Shown one piece after another: positions 9,785-18,942 of a DNA stretch of 64,000 nt. Under the pieces are notes generated by a model that worked only from the letters and a program-made list of their open reading frames with translations, was not told the DNA's origin and searched no databases. Positions within the stretch are counted from its first letter, which is position 1, and the number at the start of each line of letters is the position of its first letter. The stretch comes from Litoribrevibacter euphylliae (lineage in GTDB: Bacteria > Pseudomonadota > Gammaproteobacteria > Pseudomonadales > Litoribrevibacteraceae), in the NCBI RefSeq assembly GCF_042646085.1, contig NZ_JBHRSZ010000002.1:434001-498000 (forward strand). The letters run 5' to 3'. The position numbers were made by a program, and so were the translations under genes.

Positions 9785-10888
9785 CTAATCCTCAGTCTCG
9801 GAAGACTGCATTCGTTCGACTTTCTGATAGAGCAATTCCAACTGCCCTGACATACACTCAGGAAATTCCTCATACAGATGATCAAACATCGCTTCGGCCG
9901 GCTCAGGCGGCATGGATTTATAGGCGCTAATCCCCTCTTCGACTTTTTTGTCACACGCGTGTTGCCACTGTTTTTCTTGATCGCTGTCCCACCAGCCTTG
10001 CTCAGCTAAATAGGTTTGCATGCGTTTAATGGGTTCTTTTGACCAAGCCTCTTTGGCTTCTTCGGGGGAACGATAACGGGTGGCATCATCGGCTGTGGTG
10101 TGATCCCCTAAACGATAAGTCACCGCTTCAATCAGAAACGCGCCTTTACCAGATCGGGCACGTTCGAGCGCTAAAGTCATCGCGTCATAACAAGCGACAA
10201 AATCATTGCCATCTACTTGCAGAAAAGGAATGCCTGCACCAACGGCTTTTTGCGCTAAGGTCTTGGCGCCGCATTGAATCGATCGGGGCACTGAAATGGC
10301 GTACTGATTGTTGGAGATGACAAACACCACCGGCAACTGCCAGGCACCGGCCACATTAATCGCTTCAAGAAAGTCGCCTTTGGATGTTCCACCATCACCG
10401 ATGGTCGTGACCACGGCATTGGCTTCGCCTTTAATCTTCATAGCCGCCCCCACACCAGCCGCATGACCCGACTGAGTAGCAATGGGAACACTGATCGGAA
10501 AATCATGAACCGGACCACCCGCACTGCCGCGTTCATCGCCGCCCCAATACAACAACACATCCCGAATCGGCCAGCCACGAATCAAAAAAGTCGCATGATC
10601 ACGATAATAAGGAACAAGCACATCCTCCTTGGTCATCGACAATCCGACGGCAACACCAATGGCTTCCTGACCTAGCGAGGCGGGATAGGTGCCCATTTGT
10701 CCGGTTCGCTGTAAGGCAACGGCCTTTTGATCGTAGACACGAGTTAAGGTCATCCAGCGATAGGCTTCTTTAAGCAATTCGGGATTTTTAAGAATGGACG
10801 CCTGCGTTTCGGTTAAGCCGGTTAACGCTTGTCCTTTGGCTGAAAGACATTGTAGATAAGGTACTTCCACATGCGGTTGCATAGGCAT
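9785..10888 (-). CDS. bkdA1: 2-oxoacid dehydrogenase E1 alpha subunit
   Basis: This 367-aa protein is the alpha half of E1, which decarboxylates the 2-oxoacid with thiamine diphosphate. The cofactor motif GDGGTSKGDFLEAINVA...NNQYAIS is complete, and 'RDHATFLIRGWPIRDVLLYWGG' and 'YRLGDHTTADDATRYR' are typical of alpha subunits. By wording it sits between pyruvate and branched-chain E1 alpha; the leucine-type dehydrogenase just upstream (77 bases) favours branched-chain oxoacids. No lipoamide dehydrogenase (E3) gene is in the operon, so E3 must be supplied from elsewhere, as is common. Confidence 0.88.
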   Translation of the reverse strand: MPMQPHVEVPYLQCLSAKGQALTGLTETQASILKNPELLKEAYRWMTLTRVYDQKAVALQRTGQMGTYPASLGQEAIGVAVGLSMTKEDVLVPYYRDHATFLIRGWPIRDVLLYWGGDERGSAGGPVHDFPISVPIATQSGHAAGVGAAMKIKGEANAVVTTIGDGGTSKGDFLEAINVAGAWQLPVVFVISNNQYAISVPRSIQCGAKTLAQKAVGAGIPFLQVDGNDFVACYDAMTLALERARSGKGAFLIEAVTYRLGDHTTADDATRYRSPEEAKEAWSKEPIKRMQTYLAEQGWWDSDQEKQWQHACDKKVEEGISAYKSMPPEPAEAMFDHLYEEFPECMSGQLELLYQKVERMQSSETED

Positions 10889-10965
10889 AGACGACTCCTA
10901 TCTTCATAATCATTTCGACCCAGTCGTTGCTGTTCACAAACTCTGTATACAAATTGCTGGGTACG

Positions 10966-11976
10966 TTAGGCTTCAATAATCTCCTTCGCCATGGTAACAG
11001 CCACCTGATTCGTGGGAATATCCTGTTTATGGGACTCAGAGAAAACCTGAGCTAAGGTCTTAGGTAAGCGCTCTAAATTAAGTGCGATTTGTTCGGCTGA
11101 AAATCCTTGATAACGCCCCGACGCATAGATAAGTCCACCCGAGTTGATGACAAAATCAGGGGCATAGAGGATTTCTCGTTTATGTAATAAATCGCCCGTT
11201 TCTTCATTCCAAAGCTGATTATTAGCACAGCCTGCAATGGCTTTGCAGTTTAATCTAGGCACCAAATCCGGCGTGATAATGCCACCTAAACCACACGGCG
11301 CTAAGATGTCGCAGGGCTCAACAAGTAACTCGCTGACCGGCGCAACAAACACCCCATGTTCATTGATGACGCGGCGGGTTTTCTCTGAATCCTTATCCGA
11401 AACAATCACTGTCACGCCCTTTTCGATGAGCTTTTCCATCAAGGTATAACCGACATTCCCTAAACCTTGAATAGCAACCGTAGATCGATCCAGTGCAATA
11501 TTCAGTTCGTCTTCAAGGATCATTCGTATGTTCTGAAACACCCCTTCTGCAGTATGTGGAGAGGGATTACCAATAACAGAACTGCTGGCCACAAATTCGG
11601 TTTGTCCTCGAATAATATCCATATCCTGAACGTCGGTTCCCGAATCTACAGCCGTTATGTAACGCCCCACTAAATCCTGAACAAACTGACCAAAACGCTT
11701 AAACAAGGCTTCACGATCAAATTCGCCTTCCGGATACAAAATGACGGCCTTGCCACCACCAAACGGCACTCCCGCCAATGCGGCTTTATAAGTCATACCT
11801 TGGGCCAAACGCGCCGCATCCAACGCGGCACTGTCGGGGTCTGAATAAGGAACAAAACGACACCCGCCCAATGCTGGCCCCAGCTGGGTGCTGTGTATTG
11901 CCACAATCGCGTTCAAGTCATCGCTTTGAACATAGTGCAATTCTTGAAGTTGGTGTTCCTTCATCAGATCAAACAT
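10966..11976 (-). CDS. Leucine/valine/phenylalanine-type amino acid dehydrogenase
   Basis: This 336-aa NAD-dependent enzyme should convert branched-chain (or aromatic) amino acids to 2-oxoacids and ammonia, feeding the E1/E2 complex encoded downstream. The substrate domain has 'GPALGGCRFVPY' and the Lys-containing 'MTYKAALAGVPFGGGKAVI'; the Rossmann motif is 'GLGNVGYTLMEKL'. ATG 11976 (MFDLMKEHQ) has GGAG seven bases ahead and matches family starts better than ATG 11988. It is the first gene of the minus-strand operon. Exact substrate preference cannot be read from the sequence. Confidence 0.88.
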   Translation of the reverse strand: MFDLMKEHQLQELHYVQSDDLNAIVAIHSTQLGPALGGCRFVPYSDPDSAALDAARLAQGMTYKAALAGVPFGGGKAVILYPEGEFDREALFKRFGQFVQDLVGRYITAVDSGTDVQDMDIIRGQTEFVASSSVIGNPSPHTAEGVFQNIRMILEDELNIALDRSTVAIQGLGNVGYTLMEKLIEKGVTVIVSDKDSEKTRRVINEHGVFVAPVSELLVEPCDILAPCGLGGIITPDLVPRLNCKAIAGCANNQLWNEETGDLLHKREILYAPDFVINSGGLIYASGRYQGFSAEQIALNLERLPKTLAQVFSESHKQDIPTNQVAVTMAKEIIEA

Positions 11977-12128
11977 AGAAGACTCCATGAAGTGAAGGTA
12001 ACCGATCAGGAAGTCCCTGAATCCATTAGCGGTTTTAACTTGAGTTTAGCCAGACAGCTCAAAAAATGTGCAACTTTTTGTAAATAAAAGGTCCAAATAA
12101 GGGATTATAGGTTGCACAAAAATGGCGG

Positions 12129-12878
12129 ATGCGGATAATCACGAGCACTCAAAATACGCCTATCTCAGCAAACGCCCCCGAATCTCCGATGCCTGAAAAT
12201 ACCAAACACCCAGCACTCTTTGATACCGTCATTACCAGCCATCGAGACATCGACGTTTATTACCAAGACGATCATATGGCAATGGTAGCCAAACCCGCTG
12301 ACCTGCTTACCGTACCAGGAAGGGGGCCAGACAAAGCCGACTGTTTGATTTCCCGAATTCAGGAAAACGCACCCTATGCACGCATCGTTCATCGCTTAGA
12401 TATGGCAACGTCAGGAATTTTAGTCATCGCTTATACGCCCACTGCACATCGGGAACTCAGCCGTCAGTTTCAAGATCGAGAAACTCAAAAACACTACATT
12501 GCTGTGGTGAATGGTGACTTGGTGGCCAGCACTGGAAAAAAATCCGGGGAAGTGGATCTGCCCTTAATCACCGACTGGCCGAATCGTCCAAAACAGAAAG
12601 TGTGTCATGAGTCAGGAAAACCCTCTCAAACGTTGTGGCAGGTAATAGAACACTCTGATGATCGAACGCGTGTAAAGCTGACCCCAATTACCGGTCGCAG
12701 TCATCAATTAAGAGTGCACATGTTGGCATTAGGCCACCCAATTCTTGGTGATAACCTCTACGCCTGTGATGAAGCCTTGGCCAAATCGGATCGTTTGTTA
12801 TTGCATGCAGAACAACTTACGGTAACTCACCCAGTCACCCAACAGCCCATTTGTGCCAAAGCCCGGCTGGATTTTTAA
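12129..12878 (+). CDS. rluA: RluA-type RNA pseudouridine synthase
   Basis: This 249-aa enzyme isomerises uridine to pseudouridine. The signature HRLDMATSG is at residues 88-96 with catalytic Asp91, and 'PITGRSHQLRVHMLALGHPILGD' is the conserved RluA second motif. RluA of E. coli acts on 23S rRNA U746 and tRNA U32; the 'HRLDMATSG' wording favours RluA over RluC/RluD, and no S4 domain precedes the catalytic part. The first 30 residues are poorly conserved in type, so ATG 12189 is a possible true start. It is divergent from the dehydrogenase operon and convergent with the next gene. Confidence 0.85.
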   Translation: MRIITSTQNTPISANAPESPMPENTKHPALFDTVITSHRDIDVYYQDDHMAMVAKPADLLTVPGRGPDKADCLISRIQENAPYARIVHRLDMATSGILVIAYTPTAHRELSRQFQDRETQKHYIAVVNGDLVASTGKKSGEVDLPLITDWPNRPKQKVCHESGKPSQTLWQVIEHSDDRTRVKLTPITGRSHQLRVHMLALGHPILGDNLYACDEALAKSDRLLLHAEQLTVTHPVTQQPICAKARLDF

Positions 12879-12890
12879 CGATAGAAACAA

Positions 12891-13817
12891 TCAATGACGT
12901 TTCTTTTCCAACTGTTGCTGATGAAACGCCACCCTCGCCTCAAAGTCCACTGATTGATAATACGCTTCTAACGCGCTGAGCCATCGGCTTTGCAATTGCG
13001 GATATACCTTATTTTTCTTGGAAAACGCCAAATACACGGGCGTAGAACGCTTTACGCTGTAGACTTCTCGAAACGTCGCTTCGCTGAGCTGATTCGACGC
13101 ATTACTCACTTTCTCAACTTCTTCCTGAAAACTGGCTCTGGGCATAAAGAAATAGTCGGCTCGTTTCAGAGCCACAAATTTCATTACTTGATCTAAGGTG
13201 GACAGCTCCACAAGCTTGGGATCAAGACCTCGCTTTGGAAGTAACGCAACAAAGTCATCTATTTCTTTACCAAAACTGTTACCCCGGACAATCGCTAACG
13301 TAAACTGAGCGAGATCTTCTATGGCCGTGACGTCTGGAAAATTTGTGTCGTAAGCACTGTAAACACCTACTTCAGTGAAATTAATAAATGCGGGACGATC
13401 AAGATAACGAAACTTTATCTCCCGTTCAGGTGTTTTATTTGCCCCTAAAATAAAGTCAGTGGTTCCTAGCGCAACACTTTCCTGACAACGCTTCCAACTG
13501 TCAATTTCCTTCATGACCAGTTTAATATCCGGATTTTTTGCCCTAAACAAATCAAGCTGTTCAACCAAAATACCACTGTAAGTACCTTGTTTGTTTTTAT
13601 AAATCCAGGGTGGCCAATTGAAATAAGCACACCAACGAAACGCCTTATCTTGGCCAATATTGATCTGACTAGAGTCGGCTTGAGTAGGTTCAATCTGAAT
13701 GGATTCGATCTGAATGGATTCGACCTGAATAAGTTCAATCTGAACAGATTCCTTCTGAACAGAACCAGCCAGCAGCGGCGTACTCAACAAACACAACAAA
13801 AGAATGATATGTTTCAT
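12891..13817 (-). CDS. Orphan periplasmic binding protein with N-terminal pentapeptide repeats
   Basis: This 308-aa exported protein has a signal peptide (residues 1-18, 'ILLLCLLSTPLLAGS'), then a low-complexity stretch of five-residue repeats of the type SIQIE (about 22-50), then a family 3 binding domain: 'FNWPPWIYKNKQGTYSGILVE', 'IKLVMKEIDSWKRCQESV', 'TDFILGANKTPERE'. The gene shows 15-bp repeats at 13680-13745. No ABC permease or ATPase lies nearby. The binding domain resembles the orphan proteins at 5.4 kb and 24 kb. The stretch between signal peptide and domain may be a slippage-made spacer. Ligand unknown. Confidence 0.72.
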   Translation of the reverse strand: MKHIILLLCLLSTPLLAGSVQKESVQIELIQVESIQIESIQIEPTQADSSQINIGQDKAFRWCAYFNWPPWIYKNKQGTYSGILVEQLDLFRAKNPDIKLVMKEIDSWKRCQESVALGTTDFILGANKTPEREIKFRYLDRPAFINFTEVGVYSAYDTNFPDVTAIEDLAQFTLAIVRGNSFGKEIDDFVALLPKRGLDPKLVELSTLDQVMKFVALKRADYFFMPRASFQEEVEKVSNASNQLSEATFREVYSVKRSTPVYLAFSKKNKVYPQLQSRWLSALEAYYQSVDFEARVAFHQQQLEKKRH

Positions 13818-13992
13818 AAATGATTTTTCACGTGACAGTGAAATCCAGTATAGCCGGATGTTCAGCGACTTTTCTAAGGGAACCTTTGAGTATCACATCA
13901 AGATTATCAACGACTTGTCTTAAATCGACATAAAGGTTCTCCAGAATCACCTTCTATACTGGTAAAGATTACTTTCCCCGTTGGAGGTTTAA

Positions 13993-15039
13993 GTGCGGCA
14001 AAGATTCAGTTCGATTAATTCAGGCAGCCAAACCCAAATTGGCTATAAAGAGATTTTCGAAGTCATCACGGACGACGGCGTACCTTTGATCGTGACCCGC
14101 AAGCTTCCTTTGCTCCAAAAAAGAAATCTAACACCGGTATTACTGATTCACGGTCTCGGTCAAAATCGTCATTTTTGGGATCTGACCGGACGTTCCTTTG
14201 CCGACTATCTTGTAACTCAAGGCTATGATGTGTTTATCGCAGAACTTCGCGGTCATGGCCTCAGCCGCGCGAATGGCGCACCTTACCCTAAGAGTTTCGA
14301 AGAATATGTGGATTACGATGTTCCTGCACTGATCGACTTTATCTGTCACCGAACCGAACACAACAAGATCTATCTCATCGGTCACTCACTGGGTGGCGCC
14401 ATCTGTTACGGGGCCAGCTCTGAAATGCAGCGCCAACTCAAAGGCTTTGTGTCCATTTGCGGGCCGTTTAATTTTGGCAAAGGCACTCGTGTGATTCGTC
14501 CATTGGCGCAAGCCTACACCTGGATGCACCGTAAATTGCACGTTCACGCCCTCTTTCCACAACACCTGAGTATTGATGTGGTCGGCGCTCTCACTAATCG
14601 AGCACTGCCTTTTCTCGATAATGAAAAGAATCGCTGGTTCGCCCCCTTATGGGTTCCACAAACCATAGATCAACCTTTCTTAACCAATCTGCTATTAAAA
14701 GCTTTTGACCGAACGGGCATGCCGGTTTTCTCTACGCTATTAGGCTGGGCGTCAGAAGGCAGGTTTTTAAGCACCAATCGGCAACACGATTACGAGCAAT
14801 CCATTCGGCAAATTACCACACCGGTATTATTTCTCTCTGCAGACAAGGACAGAGTAGTACCGCCAGAGTCCATTGCCGGTGCCTATGACAAAATTGGTAG
14901 TGTCGATCGTCAATGGCGTGAGTTTGGAAAACCGGAAGATCATCGACATTTTGGTCACATGGATATTATTTGTGGTCAAGATGCTCCTGAAAAAGTCTGG
15001 CCAGTTGTCCGGGATTGGTTACTGGAACGAGACGCTTAA
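13993..15039 (+). CDS. Alpha/beta-hydrolase (esterase/lipase-like)
   Basis: This 348-aa protein has the alpha/beta-hydrolase fold: 'PVLLIHGLGQNRHFWD' with the oxyanion HG, nucleophile Ser132 in IGHSLGG, acid Asp in 'LFLSADKDRVVPPE' and His in 'HRHFGHMD'. No signal peptide is seen, so it is probably cytoplasmic. The start is GTG at 13993, fixed by GGAGG at 13983-13987. It is divergent from the binding-protein gene. It resembles large uncharacterised alpha/beta hydrolases found beside lipid or polyester genes; the substrate is not known. Confidence 0.82.
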   Translation: MRQRFSSINSGSQTQIGYKEIFEVITDDGVPLIVTRKLPLLQKRNLTPVLLIHGLGQNRHFWDLTGRSFADYLVTQGYDVFIAELRGHGLSRANGAPYPKSFEEYVDYDVPALIDFICHRTEHNKIYLIGHSLGGAICYGASSEMQRQLKGFVSICGPFNFGKGTRVIRPLAQAYTWMHRKLHVHALFPQHLSIDVVGALTNRALPFLDNEKNRWFAPLWVPQTIDQPFLTNLLLKAFDRTGMPVFSTLLGWASEGRFLSTNRQHDYEQSIRQITTPVLFLSADKDRVVPPESIAGAYDKIGSVDRQWREFGKPEDHRHFGHMDIICGQDAPEKVWPVVRDWLLERDA

Positions 15040-15175
15040 CGCACTTCTCAAAATATTTCTGAACATAAAATAATCATTATTTATCAATAACCTCTGAATT
15101 CGTTCAAAGATTAAACACCTTTTAAATGACTGCGTTAAAAATTCATATTTTTAAAGAAATTCGTTGGAAAAACTG

Positions 15176-15204
15176 TTGACAGTAAAACGGCTCATCATTA
15201 ATAT
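15176..15204 (+). promoter_or_regulatory. Sigma-70 promoter of tRNA-Asn/Pro cluster
   Basis: A perfect -35 TTGACA (15176-15181), a 17-base spacer and -10 TAATAT (15199-15204) lie just before the cluster. The next bases, ACGCGCC, form a GC-rich discriminator, a feature of stable-RNA promoters under stringent control. Confidence 0.8.
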
Positions 15205-15225
15205 ACGCGCCACTTGATGAGTTGT

Positions 15226-15301
15226 TCCTCGATAGCTCAGTTGGTAGAGCAGTAGACTGTTAATCTATTGGTCGCTGGTTCGAGTCCAGCTCGAGGAGCC
15301 A
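15226..15301 (+). tRNA. tRNA-Asn (anticodon GTT)
   Basis: Acceptor TCCTCGA pairs with TCGAGGA; the anticodon loop CTGTTAA gives GTT. The CCA end is encoded. It is the first gene of a three-tRNA transcript. Confidence 0.97.
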
Positions 15302-15304
15302 TTT

Positions 15305-15381
15305 CGGAGTGTAGCGCAGCTTGGTAGCGCAACTGGTTTGGGACCAGTGGGTCGGGGGTTCGAATCCCTCCACTCCGACCA
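15305..15381 (+). tRNA. tRNA-Pro (anticodon TGG), copy 1
   Basis: Acceptor CGGAGTG pairs with CACTCCG and the anticodon loop TTTGGGA gives TGG. CCA is encoded. It starts three bases after tRNA-Asn. Confidence 0.97.
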
Positions 15382-15491
15382 TCTTTCTTCTCATCAATCT
15401 TTTTTCTTCTCTTGAAGATCATCTGTGAAGGAATCACTTATTTAAACGAATGCTCTGTTAAGTGCAGGCATCAGTGATTGCTTTATTTGCT

Positions 15492-15568
15492 CGGAGTGTA
15501 GCGCAGCTTGGTAGCGCAACTGGTTTGGGACCAGTGGGTCGGGGGTTCGAATCCCTCCACTCCGACCA
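15492..15568 (+). tRNA. tRNA-Pro (anticodon TGG), copy 2
   Basis: Its 77 bases are identical to the copy 187 bases upstream, and the first bases downstream (pyrimidine-rich ATCTTT...CTTCTC) also match, so a short segment was tandemly duplicated. No separate promoter is obvious. Confidence 0.97.
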
Positions 15569-15693
15569 TCTTTTCTTCTCCTCTTTTGATATTCGTCAAT
15601 TTCATCCAACGCTTTCTTGTCGATAAATCAGTACGTCTAAACTTTAATTAATTCTTACCCTAATTCTCTTTTCAGATAGGAGACGGCGTAGGA

Positions 15694-17034
15694 ATGACAA
15701 CAAAGAAACTAGTCAGCTTACTCACACTTTTGATTGCGTGCTTGGCCATTTACTTGTCGGACTTCGATCCAAATGTAAAGAAAGGGCTTACCATCTTTAG
15801 TGTCGCCGCCATCCTATGGATGACTGAAACGCTTCATCTCACTGCCACTGCCTTGTTGATTCCCGTCTTGTCGGTAGCGTTGGGCGTTTTCCCGGTCAAT
15901 CAAGCCCTGGATTCATTCTCCCACCCCATTGTGTTTATCTTTCTTGGCGGGTTTACTTTAGCAACGGCGCTCAGAAAACAGCGACTCGATGAAGTTATTG
16001 CCCACAAAATTCTGGCCTGTTCGAAAGGCCATACCAGCCTCGCGATTTACTTACTGTTTGGTTTAACGGCGGTACTTTCAATGTGGGTCAGTAACACCGC
16101 CATTACCGCCGTCATGTTACCGCTCGCCCTGGGCATCATTGCTTCCTTGAGGTTATCACAAGGTCCAACCTCATTATTTGTGTTACTAGGCATTGCCTAT
16201 TCCGCCAGTATCGGCGGTATGGGATCTCTGGTCGGCAGCCCGCCAAATGCTATCGTTGGAGCCGCGTTGAATCTCACCTTTATAGACTGGATGAAGGTCG
16301 GCTTGCCTCTGGTCATCGTACTGCTACCGCTTTTAATCTTCACTCTCAAATTGGTCGTCAAACCGGATTTATCGGGCAAGGTTGAACTTTCAATGGACGC
16401 CCCCGAAGCCAGTTCGGGCAGTAAAACTGTGATCGTTATTTTCTTATGCACTGTACTTGCCTGGTTATTTGGAAAGCCTTTAGGCAATTGGCTTGGTATC
16501 GAAAAATACTTTGATGCCTGGGTAGCCATTTCAGCCGTTGTGACTTTGATTGTGTTCCAAAGCCTGAAATGGAAAGACATTGAACAAGGGGCAGACTGGG
16601 GCGTTTTATTACTCTTTGGCGGCGGCCTGGCCTTAAGTGGCGTGTTAAAAACCACAGGCACCAGCGCGTTTATCGCTGAAAACTTTGCCAGCTACATGCA
16701 CGGCATGCCCTTTATGATATTTCTGGTGATGGTGATTCTGTTCGTCATTTTCTTAACCGAATTAACCAGTAACACTGCCACCGCTGCGTTATTAGTACCG
16801 CTGTTTATTAGCATTTCAGATCAGCTGAATTTACCTTCTGAATTCATCGCCATGGGCATTGGTCTCGCTGCATCCTGCGCCTTTATGTTGCCTGTCGCGA
16901 CACCACCAAATGCAGTGGTTTATGGCAGTGGTTTAGTGCCTCAATCAGAAATGATGCGGGCGGGGATATTCCTTAATCTCGTTGCCTCTGCGTCTTTACC
17001 ATTCTTGCTATATTTATTTTTATGGCTCGCTTGA
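15694..17034 (+). CDS. DASS/SLC13-family Na+-coupled dicarboxylate (or sulfate) transporter
   Basis: This 446-aa inner-membrane protein has about 11-12 hydrophobic segments. It carries the paired hallmark motifs of the family: 'SNTAITAVMLPLA' and 'TSNTATAALLVPL' (the SNT Na+/substrate sites) and the matching 'GSPPNAIVGA' and 'ATPPNAVVYGSG' loops. Family members bring in C4-dicarboxylates, citrate or sulfate with sodium. No sulfate-metabolism genes are adjacent, so a dicarboxylate substrate is a little more likely, but this is inference. GGAG and AGGA lie before ATG 15694. The hydroxylase gene follows after 43 bases on the same strand. Confidence 0.88.
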   Translation: MTTKKLVSLLTLLIACLAIYLSDFDPNVKKGLTIFSVAAILWMTETLHLTATALLIPVLSVALGVFPVNQALDSFSHPIVFIFLGGFTLATALRKQRLDEVIAHKILACSKGHTSLAIYLLFGLTAVLSMWVSNTAITAVMLPLALGIIASLRLSQGPTSLFVLLGIAYSASIGGMGSLVGSPPNAIVGAALNLTFIDWMKVGLPLVIVLLPLLIFTLKLVVKPDLSGKVELSMDAPEASSGSKTVIVIFLCTVLAWLFGKPLGNWLGIEKYFDAWVAISAVVTLIVFQSLKWKDIEQGADWGVLLLFGGGLALSGVLKTTGTSAFIAENFASYMHGMPFMIFLVMVILFVIFLTELTSNTATAALLVPLFISISDQLNLPSEFIAMGIGLAASCAFMLPVATPPNAVVYGSGLVPQSEMMRAGIFLNLVASASLPFLLYLFLWLA

Positions 17035-17077
17035 AGTCTCAACGTAAAAATTAAATGTAGGACAAAAGGCAAAGATA

Positions 17078-17926
17078 ATGAGTACGCTCGATTCTGCTAG
17101 CATTTTAGCAACCCTGCTCCCTGCGGCCTGGCTGAATAGCTATCAAGACACGCTCTATGTTGATTTGGTGGTCGTCACACCACTTCTGAGCATCGCTGCC
17201 TTTCTGATCTTTGCCCTTCCCTGGACGTTACTGGCCTTTTTCGATCCTAAATCCATGCAAGGATTCAAGATTCAGCAAAAACCGTTTCAGGTCAGAAAAT
17301 ACTTCCTCCCAAACATTGCTCGAATCACTGTTAACACGACGATTTTGATCGCATTAATGACCTTACTGTGGCCGTTGTTCCGGCACATAAACACTATTCA
17401 CATAGGTGAACTGCCGGCTTGGTACCTCATTATTGGGCAACTGATTTTCTTTATTATCCTCGATGATTTTTTGTATTACTGGATGCACCGAAGCATGCAT
17501 CAACGCTGGATTCTGAAACACATACACGGCGTCCATCACCGCATCAAAAACACCTGCGCCTTGGACGGAAATTATTTTCATTGGGTGGAATTTGTCGCAA
17601 CGGGCCTATTAGCGCTCGTCCCGCCGTTGCTGGTCGGGGCGCATTTATATGTGGTCTACGCCTGGATTATCATCCGTCAGTTTGAAGCCGCCGATGGTCA
17701 CAGTGGTTATGATATTCCCTATAACCCGATTAAGCTCATTCCTTGCTATCACGGCGCCATTTATCACGATTTTCATCACGCCAAATTCAAGGGGAATTTT
17801 TCAGGATTCTTGTCCTATTTAGACGGTTGGATGGGCAACACCTACATCCCGTCGTATCTCAGTTATTTAAGCAATCGTAAGAAAGGTCTTGCACCTGCTG
17901 AAGCCAATGAGAATAACCCTAAATAA
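17078..17926 (+). CDS. Sterol desaturase / fatty acid hydroxylase family membrane protein
   Basis: This 282-aa integral membrane protein has the di-iron histidine boxes HRSMH (137-141), HGVHH (150-154) and HDFHH (230-234), with four or more hydrophobic helices around them. The family hydroxylates or desaturates lipids using O2 and two irons; bacterial members often act on membrane lipids or ornithine lipids, but this one's substrate cannot be told. It begins after AAAGG and lies 43 bases behind the transporter, so the two may be co-transcribed. Confidence 0.87.
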   Translation: MSTLDSASILATLLPAAWLNSYQDTLYVDLVVVTPLLSIAAFLIFALPWTLLAFFDPKSMQGFKIQQKPFQVRKYFLPNIARITVNTTILIALMTLLWPLFRHINTIHIGELPAWYLIIGQLIFFIILDDFLYYWMHRSMHQRWILKHIHGVHHRIKNTCALDGNYFHWVEFVATGLLALVPPLLVGAHLYVVYAWIIIRQFEAADGHSGYDIPYNPIKLIPCYHGAIYHDFHHAKFKGNFSGFLSYLDGWMGNTYIPSYLSYLSNRKKGLAPAEANENNPK

Positions 17927-17946
17927 TAAGAGAAACAGTCATGAAC

Positions 17947-17977
17947 CACAGACGCCTGCTTAGTGCAGGCTTCTGTG
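17947..17977. terminator. Hairpin between convergent genes
   Basis: A stem of CACAG-ACGCCTGC with near-perfect complement, loop TTAGT, lies between the convergent hydroxylase and reductase genes. It lacks a long T-run on either side, but its place suggests a two-way terminator. Confidence 0.6.
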
Positions 17978-17986
17978 ATCATTTAG

Positions 17987-18865
17987 CTATTGAGTACAGT
18001 CTTGAATACTGTCTTTAATACAGCCTTTTATACTTTGCTGAATCGAAGTGGTTGGCCTTCCAATCAACTTAGATAAAGTGCCGCTGTCATCAAACAACCA
18101 CCCATCTCGCGCATTGAGATCAGAATCCGCTAACAGCGCAGCAAAACCCTCCGGTAAACCAACACTCACGAGAAAGCCCTGATACTCAGTGTCATTCATT
18201 GAGTTGAACGTCACTTCCTTGCCAGACTGACGAGCAATCTCTTGCGCATACTCTGACAATGAAAAAGACGCGTCTCCGGCCAACTCGTATACATTGCCTG
18301 AAAGATCATCCTTAGACGCTAACACAGCAGCCGCCGCTTCTGCGTAATCTTTACGATCCGCTGACGAAATTCGTCCATCAGCCGAGGCACCAGCAACCAC
18401 ACCGTATTGAACAACGTCCTTAATTGAACCCGTATAGTTTTCCGAGTACCAACCGTTTCTGAGAATCACAGCAGGAACGCCTGATTGCTGAATGTAGTCT
18501 TCAGTAGCCACATGCTCTTGCGCCATTTTCATTGGCGATTGTTGAGCCTTCAAAATGCTGGTGTATACCAACAAGTTAACGCCCTCTTCTTTCGCCGCAT
18601 CCACAACGGCCTGATGTTGTGGAACACGTTGACCTACCGCGTTACTGGAAATCAGCAACAACTTGTTAATGCCTTGCAACGCCTTGGCTAAGGTATCAGG
18701 TTTGTCGTAATCCGCTTCACGAATCTCTACGCCCAACGCGGCTAGTTCATTTGCGTCATTCACGTTTCTTACTAAAGCCACCACTTCTGTTGCTGGCACT
18801 TGTTCAATTAAAGATTCAATTACTAATCGGCCAAGCTGACCATTGGCACCGGTTACTGCGATCAT
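17987..18865 (-). CDS. qorB: NmrA/QorB-like NAD(P)H-dependent quinone reductase
   Basis: This 292-aa atypical short-chain reductase begins with the Rossmann motif 'VTGANGQLGRLVIE', has 'LLISSNAVGQRVPQHQAVVDAA', and keeps the QorB-like 'LRNGWYSENYTGS'. QorB of E. coli reduces quinones with NADPH. The start at 18865 has AGGAG seven bases ahead. The last 20 residues are a repetitive Ser/Ile/Gln tail made by four degenerate 12-bp units (17995-18042), absent from typical members. A LysR-type regulator is divergent from it and is the likely controller. Confidence 0.82.
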   Translation of the reverse strand: MIAVTGANGQLGRLVIESLIEQVPATEVVALVRNVNDANELAALGVEIREADYDKPDTLAKALQGINKLLLISSNAVGQRVPQHQAVVDAAKEEGVNLLVYTSILKAQQSPMKMAQEHVATEDYIQQSGVPAVILRNGWYSENYTGSIKDVVQYGVVAGASADGRISSADRKDYAEAAAAVLASKDDLSGNVYELAGDASFSLSEYAQEIARQSGKEVTFNSMNDTEYQGFLVSVGLPEGFAALLADSDLNARDGWLFDDSGTLSKLIGRPTTSIQQSIKGCIKDSIQDCTQ

Positions 18866-18942
18866 CGTCTACTCCTGCGTATATCTATTAAATGACTCAA
18901 GGTGGTCATTCGATCTTGAACATAGGAGCCATTATGGGCACC

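Noticed and set aside
15237..15437. 66-codon minus-strand frame over the tRNA cluster
   Set aside because: It is antisense to tRNA-Asn and tRNA-Pro; this is a well-known false protein seen over tRNA genes.
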